64,000 nucleotides of DNA from an uncultured Spirochaetota bacterium (GTDB lineage: Bacteria > Spirochaetota > Spirochaetia > JAFGXN01): the NCBI GenBank assembly GCA_944390005.1, contig CALXOJ010000007.1, positions 1 through 64,000 of the forward strand, in the 5' to 3' direction. This document shows, one piece after another, positions 27,035 to 33,887 of this stretch. Made by a program: the position numbers and the translations under genes. Positions within the stretch are counted from its first letter, which is position 1, and every line of letters begins with the position of its first letter. The notes below the pieces were generated by a model. That model was not told the origin of the DNA and made no database searches. It was given only the letters and a program-made list of their open reading frames with translations.

Positions 27035-28516
27035 TCAATACAGATTATGAAAACGTTTGCGTTTCTCAAACGCTGCCGCGTAGAGTTTCTCGTACTCGGC
27101 TGCCGATTGATCCCAGCCAAAGCGGCGCGCCATCGCCGTTTTCCGCATTCGGTCGATGTGATTCGGTCGATCATACCAGGTGGAAACTGCCCAGCCGACA
27201 ACGTTGTACAATGCGTTTGGGGTTAAATCGTCAAACAGAAAACCGTTTCCGCCTCCGTCGGCTTCACCGTATTGCCATACCGTATCCGCCAAACCGCCGG
27301 TGCGCCGCACAATCGGCAGCGTTCCGTAGCGAAGCGAATACATTTGATTCAGTCCGCACGGTTCATAGGCGCTCGGCATGAGGAAAAAGTCGGCGGCCGC
27401 CTCAATTTTGTGGGCCAAAGCGTTGCTGAAACGGATTTCAGCCCGCAGATTCGGCAATGCAGCATCCAAACGGCGCAACTCCTCTTCGCACCACGGCTCG
27501 CCTGTTCCCAAAATCACAAACTGAACTTTCATATCGCGGCAAATCGGATAGAGCGAACCGGAACCGGGACCGCACAGCGCTCCGAATCCCTTCTGTTCCG
27601 CAAAACGGGAAACCATGCCGATCAGAGGAACGGAAGCGTCAGCCGTCAGACCGAGTTCGCGCTGCAGCGCCTCTTTGTTGCGGGCTTTCTCTTTCAGCGT
27701 TCGGTCGGAGTAATTGAACGGAATGTATTTATCCGTTTCGGGGTTCCACTCGTCGTAATCGCAGCCGTTCAGAACGCCGTAAAGGTCTCCGCGTCTCTGT
27801 GCAAGCACATCCTGCAGCCCTTCGCCGTAGCCTCCGGTCTGAATCTCACGCGCATAAGTCGGCGAAACAGTCGTAATTAAATCGCTTTTCAGAATTCCCG
27901 CTTTGAGAAAATTCAGGCTATCGTGCCGCTCCAAACCGCTTTCATAAAACTCTTCCCACGGCAGCTGAAACAGCGTTAAATCGTCTTTGGGGAACCATCC
28001 TTGATAACCGAGGTTGTGAATGGTCAAGACGGAAGCTGTTTTTGTGAAATAGCCGGATTTCTCCCATGTATTGAGGATGACCGCCGCCGGAGCTGTCGGC
28101 CAATCGTGAAGATGCATAATATCGGGATACCAGCCAAGTTTTTTGCAAAGCTGAAACGCTCCGCGGCTGAGAGCAACAAAGCGCGAAGCGTTGTCCGGAT
28201 AACTGCCGCCGAATTCACCGTAAACGCCGTCACGGCCATAAAGACCTTCATGATCCAAAAAGTAAACCGGCACGTCGCTTTCCGGCAGCCGTCCTTCATA
28301 AACGCCCGCCCAAACCTGACCGAAACCGAGGGGAATACCCAATGCACCCGGCAAAAGCGTCAGCCGCGATCGGTCGATGCGATAATAGCGGGGCATGACG
28401 ATACGAACATCATGTCCGTTTTTTTTTAATTGTTTGGAAAGCGCCGAAACGACGTCCGCCAAACCGCCTGTCTTGACAAAAGGAACCGCCTCACTGGCAA
28501 CCATTAAAATCTGCAT
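27035..28516 (-). CDS. glgA: Glycogen synthase
   Basis: GlgA extends alpha-1,4-glucan from ADP-glucose. The 493-residue GT5 protein has the KTGGLADVVSAL nucleotide-sugar site (residues 15-18 region), HDWPTAPAAVILNTW, TIHNLGYQGWF, GMVSRFAEQKGF and the C-terminal PSAYEPCGLNQMYSLRYGTLPIVRRTGGLADTV. It is the first gene of a four-gene operon. No glgC, glgB or glgP lies in the window. The ATG has no Shine-Dalgarno and lies 5 bases after an extended -10 box, indicating a leaderless mRNA. Confidence 0.97.
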   Translation of the reverse strand: MQILMVASEAVPFVKTGGLADVVSALSKQLKKNGHDVRIVMPRYYRIDRSRLTLLPGALGIPLGFGQVWAGVYEGRLPESDVPVYFLDHEGLYGRDGVYGEFGGSYPDNASRFVALSRGAFQLCKKLGWYPDIMHLHDWPTAPAAVILNTWEKSGYFTKTASVLTIHNLGYQGWFPKDDLTLFQLPWEEFYESGLERHDSLNFLKAGILKSDLITTVSPTYAREIQTGGYGEGLQDVLAQRRGDLYGVLNGCDYDEWNPETDKYIPFNYSDRTLKEKARNKEALQRELGLTADASVPLIGMVSRFAEQKGFGALCGPGSGSLYPICRDMKVQFVILGTGEPWCEEELRRLDAALPNLRAEIRFSNALAHKIEAAADFFLMPSAYEPCGLNQMYSLRYGTLPIVRRTGGLADTVWQYGEADGGGNGFLFDDLTPNALYNVVGWAVSTWYDRPNHIDRMRKTAMARRFGWDQSAAEYEKLYAAAFEKRKRFHNLY

Positions 28517-28521
28517 AGCTG

Positions 28522-28530
28522 ATTATATCA
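28522..28530 (-). promoter_or_regulatory. glgA extended -10 promoter, leaderless
   Basis: TGATATAAT on the minus strand is an extended -10 (TGn-TATAAT). Five bases separate it from the glgA ATG. The -35 region is poor, as is common with extended -10 promoters. Confidence 0.65.
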
Positions 28531-28631
28531 CGCCGCAGGATTTTACGCTATCAAAAAATATAAAAAAATACGTCGATTTGATAACCGCATAAAGCTGTTT
28601 AACCAATCACTTAAAACAAGGTTAACCTCAC

Positions 28632-28671
28632 AAAAAACCGGATAAGAGACAAAAGTCTGCTTACCCGGTTT
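28632..28671 (-). terminator. Terminator of the ABC exporter operon
   Basis: A long imperfect stem (AACCGG/CCGGTT outside, TAAG/CTTA and AGAC/GTCT inside, AAAA loop) is followed on the minus strand by six T. It lies between the exporter operon and glgA. Confidence 0.75.
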
Positions 28672-28713
28672 TCAATGCTAAACGAAACGATAAAACAGTA
28701 TTGCTGTCCCTCC

Positions 28714-28735
28714 GAGGAACATTGCCTTGTTCCTC
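28714..28735. other. Perfect 7-bp inverted repeat after the ABC exporter
   Basis: GAGGAAC and GTTCCTC flank an 8-base loop. No T-run follows on the minus strand. It may protect the mRNA 3' end; I cannot assign a role. Confidence 0.4.
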
Positions 28736-28764
28736 TCTTTGATCACAACATCAATACGTATTCC

Positions 28765-30495
28765 TCATATCTCCCAACTTCCACTCATCATTTGCAGCTG
28801 CATCATGTGGGGGTAAATCTTTCCTGTTCGCATCAATTCCTCCGGAGTTCCCTGTTCGGCGACAATTCCGTCTGAAAGAACCACGATTTTATCCGCGCCG
28901 CTTACGGTACGCATACGGTGGGCGATGACAAGTACGGTTTTGTTTTTTATCAGCCGTGATAAAGCGGTCTGTATGAGCGTTTCATTTTCCACATCGAGGC
29001 TTGCCGTGGCTTCATCCAATAAAATGATCGGAGCGTCTTTAAGGAAAGCGCGGGCAATGGAAATGCGCTGTCTCTCGCCGCCGGAAAGTTCGCAGCCGTT
29101 TTCGCCTATCATGCTGTTATAACCGTCCGGGAGCTTTAAAGCGAACTCCTCGCAGTTTGCAAGCCTTGCCGCTTGGATAACTTCTTCATCGGTGGCATCC
29201 TTTTTGCCGATCCGGATGTTTTCCAAAATGGTGTTGTTAAACAATGTTACATCCTGGAATACGATGGAATACAGCGACAGTAAGGTTTCCGGATCGATTT
29301 GCGAAATATCCATTCCTCCAACCGTAATTTTCCCTTTGCCGATATCCCAAAAACGCGCGGCAAGGCGGGAGACGGTCGTTTTCCCTCCGCCGGACGGTCC
29401 AACCAAAGCCGTGACTTCTCCCTGCTTTGCCGTAAAAGATACGTCTTTTAATACAGTTTCCCCAGTATGATAGGAAAATCCCACATGGTCGAAAACAATA
29501 TCGCAGCCGTCATTTGTTAGTTGCTCATTCCCCGTTTGAACGGGCTGGTCAAGGATTTCGTTCATGCGGTCAATGTTGGTTTTGGTTGAAATAACCGCCG
29601 CCAGATTTTGCAAAGCTCCTTCCAGCGGGGCATAGAGCCTGGACGCCACCAGCAAAAACAGGAAAAACAATGGGATTTCGATTTCCCCGCGCACAAGCAG
29701 CACAGAGCCTACAAGCGCCACCGTAGCGATTCCGAATTTTAGAATTAAAGTAGAGGAAACAACGAAAAGAGCGGTACCCAGTTCTGTAATGATGTGCCGT
29801 TTTTCCACATAATCAATTTTCTGATTCAGCCCTTTTAAATAGGCTTCTTCCGCGTTATTGGCCTTTAAGTCCTGCAAGCTTTCAATACACTCCTGCACAC
29901 CGCTTTCCAGGGCAACATTTGCCGCTACGGATTTTCGGTTGAAGTATTCCTGTATGCGGGCCGAAAAAAATGTAATAGTGAAGGCAACCGGCAAAACCCA
30001 AACCGCGGCGAGCGCCATGCGCCAGTCATAGACAAAAAGGCAAACCGCAATCAGGGTTGTGGAAATGAGGGAGCCTGCCAAAGCGGGCGCATAATGAGAA
30101 AACGCCGTTTCCAGCGTGGCGCAGTCGCCCATGATGGAGTTTGTCAAATCGGCAAGGTCTTTTTTGCCAAAAAAGGAGAGCGGAATTTTGCGGAGCCGTT
30201 CCGCCAGGGAAATACGCCGCACGCCGCTTTCCACATAAGTCGCGAGATATGTGGCGTTGTATTGAAAATAGGTCGCGATGAAGATCAGCAAAAGGCAAAC
30301 CAGAACGCCCGCCGCGTAAAAACCGGTTCGGCTTCCGTTGATGCCTCCGTTCATCATATCCATGACAAACGCATACAAAATTCCTACGGGAATCATAAAC
30401 GAAAGATCTTGTACGACACAGGCGCCGCAGCCTTTGATTAAATCGACAGCTCCTTGATGGGACAGCGCAAAGCGCCTTTGCAACGCTTTGATCAT
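28765..30495 (-). CDS. ABC exporter half-transporter (permease + ATPase), subunit 2
   Basis: The 576-residue protein has an exporter-type transmembrane domain (about 1-320, six helices) fused to an ATPase with GPSGGGKTT (Walker A), CELSGGERQRISIARAF (signature) and IILLDEATASLDVEN (Walker B with catalytic Glu and a regular D-loop). ATG 30495 has AAGGAGG 7 bases before it and overlaps the preceding gene by 4 bp, so the two should form a heterodimer. The substrate may be a drug, peptide or siderophore. The pair with a TetR regulator resembles exporters common in gut Firmicutes and may have been acquired; no integrase is present. Confidence 0.88.
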   Translation of the reverse strand: MIKALQRRFALSHQGAVDLIKGCGACVVQDLSFMIPVGILYAFVMDMMNGGINGSRTGFYAAGVLVCLLLIFIATYFQYNATYLATYVESGVRRISLAERLRKIPLSFFGKKDLADLTNSIMGDCATLETAFSHYAPALAGSLISTTLIAVCLFVYDWRMALAAVWVLPVAFTITFFSARIQEYFNRKSVAANVALESGVQECIESLQDLKANNAEEAYLKGLNQKIDYVEKRHIITELGTALFVVSSTLILKFGIATVALVGSVLLVRGEIEIPLFFLFLLVASRLYAPLEGALQNLAAVISTKTNIDRMNEILDQPVQTGNEQLTNDGCDIVFDHVGFSYHTGETVLKDVSFTAKQGEVTALVGPSGGGKTTVSRLAARFWDIGKGKITVGGMDISQIDPETLLSLYSIVFQDVTLFNNTILENIRIGKKDATDEEVIQAARLANCEEFALKLPDGYNSMIGENGCELSGGERQRISIARAFLKDAPIILLDEATASLDVENETLIQTALSRLIKNKTVLVIAHRMRTVSGADKIVVLSDGIVAEQGTPEELMRTGKIYPHMMQLQMMSGSWEI

Positions 30496-32267
30496 CTTTT
30501 TGCCTCCTTTGCGATTTTCCATTCCACTGATTCGGAATAATTATTCCACATGTGAGCAAATACGCCATTTTGATCTATTAACCTACGGTGCGTACCGCTT
30601 TCTATGATCTCGCCGTCCTGCAAAACATAAATACAGTCCGTCCTCGTAATAGACGAAAGTCTGTGCGCAATCATCACGACGGTTTTTCCTTTTGACAGCG
30701 CGGACAGCGCCTGCTGTACGCGTACTTCATTGTCCGGGTCGGCAAAGGCGGTGGCTTCATCCAAAATCAAAATCGGCGCGTTTTTCAGAATCGCTCGCGC
30801 AATGGCAATTCTTTGCTGTTCGCCGCCTGACAGGTACACGCCGTTCCCACCAACCACTGTATCGACGCCGTTCGGCAGCTTTTCAATAATATCCATACAC
30901 TGCGCGGCTTCCAACGCATGCATGATTTCAGCGCGCGATGCGGCGGGATTGCCCATGCGTACATTTTCCAAGATAGATGTCTTGAGCAAACGGCTGTTTT
31001 GAAAAACGAACGATACCTTGTTCATCAATGTTTCTTTCGGGATGGCTCGCGTATCGGTATTCCCAATCAAAACGCGCCCTTTTTGCGGATCGAAAAACCT
31101 TGCGATGAGATTGGCAAGAGTCGTTTTGCCGCCGCCGGACGGTCCGACAAGCGCGACGGTTTGTCCCGGTTCGATGATCAGTGACACATCGTTCAGCGCA
31201 TTCTTCTTTCCGTCGTAGCTGTAGCTGACGTGTTCCAATATAACCCCGTTGTCTTTCGGTTCATTGGTTGCCGCGCTTTCAGGCAGCGGTTTTTCTTTGA
31301 GCACCTCATCTATCCTGTTTATCGCGTCGCCTACAATCATGGCGTCCTCGCTCATAAACATAATTTTTGTAAGCGTTGTTCCGATCACAGGCGTAATGAC
31401 AATATAAAAAATCAGATTCAGCAGAAGCTCTGTTGTTACGCCGCCTCTTGACAAAAGGATCCCGCCGGCAATTAAAAAAGCGAATACGCCGTTGATCGCC
31501 GTTGTATAAAACATCATCGGAAGACGCAGTTCTTTTGTATAAGCGATAACCCACTTTTCATAGTTATCAATTGCGGCTTTGAAACGCTTGAAAGAGAATA
31601 TGGTTTGTCCGAACGTTTTTACCACGGGAATACCGCGTACATATTCGACCGCTTCGTTGGACATAGAGGAAAGCGCGTTTTGATATTCCCGCATTTTCCG
31701 CTCCATTCCTGTTCCTGTCATTTTCATCATGATCAGAAATCCAAGCGCGACGGGAATCAAGCTCAGGAGTCCCAGACGCCAGTCAAATGCAAGCAGCAAA
31801 ACAAGCAGTCCAAACGGAGTGGCAATCGCGCCCGCTTTGTCGGGCAGGCGGTGCGCTAAATAATTTTCCGTCGCCGCGCTGGACGTATTGACAATTCTCC
31901 GAAGTTTTCCGCTGCCATACGCTTCCGTTACGCCAAGCGGAAGGGACGTGATATGACGCATGAGCGTTTTTCGGATATTGGAGGCGACCCGGAACGCGCT
32001 CAAGTGGGAGCACATCAGGGCGGCGATGTATACAACAACGGAAATTACTGCAAACAATACGGCAAACCAGCCGTAACGTGCGATATGTTCCGCATGTGCA
32101 AAATCCGGGGCGGCTGCCAGCACATCGCGGACAATGCGCCATATGTACCAGAACGGCACAAGAGCGACAAGGGCGCTGATGACCGATAAGATCCACGAGA
32201 GATAGGTTAATATCCTGTGCTTGCCGGCATACCCCATCAGCCTGAACAAATTCGATTGCTTTTTCAC
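30492..32267 (-). CDS. ABC exporter half-transporter (permease + ATPase), subunit 1
   Basis: The 591-residue protein has the same layout as its partner: a membrane domain (about 15-310) and an ATPase with GPSGGGKTT, VYLSGGEQQRIAIARAI and ILILDEATAFADPDNE. Its D-loop (FADPD in place of SLD) departs from the usual form, a feature frequent in one half of heterodimeric exporters. The start is GTG 32267 with AGGAGG 7 bases upstream. The upstream intergenic region holds two palindromic operators, so the operon is likely repressed by the adjacent TetR protein. Confidence 0.88.
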   Translation of the reverse strand: MKKQSNLFRLMGYAGKHRILTYLSWILSVISALVALVPFWYIWRIVRDVLAAAPDFAHAEHIARYGWFAVLFAVISVVVYIAALMCSHLSAFRVASNIRKTLMRHITSLPLGVTEAYGSGKLRRIVNTSSAATENYLAHRLPDKAGAIATPFGLLVLLLAFDWRLGLLSLIPVALGFLIMMKMTGTGMERKMREYQNALSSMSNEAVEYVRGIPVVKTFGQTIFSFKRFKAAIDNYEKWVIAYTKELRLPMMFYTTAINGVFAFLIAGGILLSRGGVTTELLLNLIFYIVITPVIGTTLTKIMFMSEDAMIVGDAINRIDEVLKEKPLPESAATNEPKDNGVILEHVSYSYDGKKNALNDVSLIIEPGQTVALVGPSGGGKTTLANLIARFFDPQKGRVLIGNTDTRAIPKETLMNKVSFVFQNSRLLKTSILENVRMGNPAASRAEIMHALEAAQCMDIIEKLPNGVDTVVGGNGVYLSGGEQQRIAIARAILKNAPILILDEATAFADPDNEVRVQQALSALSKGKTVVMIAHRLSSITRTDCIYVLQDGEIIESGTHRRLIDQNGVFAHMWNNYSESVEWKIAKEAKR

Positions 32268-32342
32268 GCAAAGACCTCCTTATAAAACCAGTTTTTATCA
32301 ACTCGGAAACAGATACGCTGATTCCGAATAGCCGCAAGTTTA

Positions 32343-32358
32343 GTTAGCTATTGCTAAC
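32343..32358. promoter_or_regulatory. Palindromic operator 1 upstream of the ABC exporter
   Basis: GTTAGC-TATT-GCTAAC with TTT/AAA outer arms. It is repeated 69 bp away in inverted orientation. It probably binds the TetR-family protein encoded next to it. Confidence 0.65.
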
Positions 32359-32406
32359 CAAATACAATAAATACGTCTCCGGCAGACTTGAGATAAATAT
32401 CCGCTC

Positions 32407-32434
32407 CATTGGTTAGCAATAGCTAACTAATGGA
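32407..32434. promoter_or_regulatory. Palindromic operator 2 upstream of the ABC exporter
   Basis: GTTAGC-AATA-GCTAAC (32412-32427) is flanked by CCATT/AATGG arms, giving a 28-bp palindrome. Together with operator 1 it brackets the likely promoter region of the exporter. Confidence 0.65.
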
Positions 32435-32450
32435 GAAAAAATTAAATCTC

Positions 32451-33068
32451 CTATTGCCCCATAATTTTCATCCATCCTGCCGTATAAAACGCCCGCATCT
32501 CTTTTAAATAATGCCGAGCTTTTTCAATCGGCATTTCATGAATAATCAATTCAAAAAATGTATTAAACATGCCGGTGATCAGTACATGCTCCAAATGCTC
32601 GTCAATCGGCGGTGCAGGTCTTCCCAAATTTTTCAACACTGTCAAATAATCATGCGTTCCTTTAATTTCGATTTCCACCATTTCGTCAATCAGTTTTGAA
32701 AAGCGTGTCCCTTCCGAATGGCACAGAATAAGTTGAAAAACTTTTAAATATCTGTAGGCATACAAAAACATTTCATCCATACAGGCGCCGGATATATCAT
32801 TCAAATGTTTCGGCTGTTCCTCCGGCGGAATATTGGAAAAATCTTGCTGCGCTTTTTGAAAAAGCTTAATGAAATGCTCATACTGTTCACAAACCAACGC
32901 TTCAAACAAGGCCTCTTTGCTGGCATAATAGCCGTAGAACGCGCCCGTTGTAACGCCTGCCTTTTTTACTATATTGCGCAAGGAAGCAGATTTAAAGCCT
33001 TTTTCGAGAAATTCCTGCATAGCGGCTGAATGAATTAATTGCAAAGTTGTTGTCTCTGTTTCGCTCAT
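32451..33068 (-). CDS. TetR/AcrR-family transcriptional regulator
   Basis: The 205-residue protein has a typical TetR N-terminal helix-turn-helix (LIHSAAMQEFLEKGFKSASLRNIVKKAGVTTGAFYGYYASKEALFEAL split over residues 10-58) and an all-helical ligand domain. It lies directly upstream of the ABC exporter in the same direction and probably represses it. A separate 19-bp palindrome overlaps its own upstream region, which suggests autoregulation. The inducer is unknown. Confidence 0.9.
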   Translation of the reverse strand: MSETETTTLQLIHSAAMQEFLEKGFKSASLRNIVKKAGVTTGAFYGYYASKEALFEALVCEQYEHFIKLFQKAQQDFSNIPPEEQPKHLNDISGACMDEMFLYAYRYLKVFQLILCHSEGTRFSKLIDEMVEIEIKGTHDYLTVLKNLGRPAPPIDEHLEHVLITGMFNTFFELIIHEMPIEKARHYLKEMRAFYTAGWMKIMGQ

Positions 33069-33077
33069 ACATTCCTT

Positions 33078-33096
33078 TATATAACACTGTTATATA
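33078..33096. promoter_or_regulatory. 19-bp palindrome upstream of the TetR gene
   Basis: TATATAACA-C-TGTTATATA is a perfect 9-1-9 palindrome starting 10 bases before the tetR-family start codon. It differs in sequence from the GTTAGC operators, so it may be a site for another regulator or a second recognition site. Confidence 0.55.
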
Positions 33097-33343
33097 TTAA
33101 TTTCATAGCGAACTTTTGTCAATATCTCTTAGCAAAAAGTTTTTCAAAATCTTTCTCGGTTCTTTATCAAAATTAAAAACGCAGTGATGTATGAATGAAA
33201 AGCAAAATCGCCTTTCATATGAAAAAAGCAAAAGATTGAGGAGTCTCAATACCCATTTTCCATTTTAAATAATGATAAACAGGTAGAAAACACCGCGAAA
33301 ACACTAAGAACGCTTCCTTTGTCTTTGTGAAGTAACGCCAAAC

Positions 33344-33376
33344 AAAAAAACGGCATAGACAAAGCTGCGCCGTTTT
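33344..33376 (-). terminator. Terminator downstream of the tRNA gene
   Basis: AAAACGGC (33347-33354) pairs with GCCGTTTT (33369-33376), with partial inner pairing. On the minus strand it is followed by a run of T, 50-80 bases after the tRNA 3' end. The rest of 33097-33428 is A/T-rich and I see no gene in it. Confidence 0.65.
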
Positions 33377-33428
33377 TCCAAAAGCAATCTGATGCTGTTT
33401 TATGAATGCATTCCGTTGGGAACACGTT

Positions 33429-33502
33429 TGGGCCCACAAGGACTTGAACCTGGGACACCTTGATTATGAGTCAAGTGCTCTAACCGACTGAGCTATAGGC
33501 CC
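33429..33502 (-). tRNA. tRNA with CAU anticodon, probably tRNA-Ile2 (lysidine type)
   Basis: The 74-nt cloverleaf has acceptor GGGCCTA/TGGGCCC, D-arm AGCTCAGTCGGTTAGAGC, anticodon stem CTTGA/TCAAG with loop CTCATAA, and a T-arm with GGTTCAAGTCC. The ACTCATAATC context is typical of AUA-reading tRNA-Ile whose CAU is modified to lysidine-AU; elongator tRNA-Met is the alternative. CCA is not encoded. Confidence 0.9.
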
Positions 33503-33570
33503 TTTTCTTTATTTTAACGCTTCATCACGCTTTTGTCAAGTCCAAACAAAAGGAGCAAAATTTATCCGTT

Positions 33571-33771
33571 TCAAAAGTAAAAATCGCTCAGAGGAACAGA
33601 TTCATTTCGGATCTCCGGAGATCGATAAATTTTAAAGTGATCGTAATAGATAAACATCATCAGCTGCTCGATTTCTCTCGTTTTTTTATAAAATGCTCTC
33701 AGGCAATCAATACTGTTTAATGTCACATTCTCTTCCCCTGATAAAAGATCTTTCATGCCGCAGTCTGACAT
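33571..33771 (-). CDS. Small hypothetical protein (66 aa)
   Basis: A 66-codon frame upstream of the tRNA, with a fair Shine-Dalgarno (GGAG, 8 bases before ATG 33771). The protein is mixed in charge, with an aromatic-rich centre (MMFIYYDHFKIY) and no signal peptide or domain I recognise. It lies in an A/T-rich spacer and could be a remnant. Low confidence. Confidence 0.35.
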   Translation of the reverse strand: MSDCGMKDLLSGEENVTLNSIDCLRAFYKKTREIEQLMMFIYYDHFKIYRSPEIRNESVPLSDFYF

Positions 33772-33887
33772 CAGCTGTGCTCCGGAATCTCACATTCCTA
33801 TTAAAAATAACATTTAATTTATATTACGATTTAAAATTTAATATTATACAATGATTAATATAATTTTATTTTAAAAGGATTGGATAT

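Noticed and set aside
30026-30568. Various 100-200-codon frames opposite or offset to the ABC exporter, carB, smc and glnN
   Set aside because: They lack signal peptides, domains or ribosome-binding sites and overlap well-identified genes.
28517-33502. ABC/TetR segment as an integrative element at the tRNA
   Set aside because: No integrase or relaxase is present, and no direct repeat of the tRNA 3' end was found at the far side.
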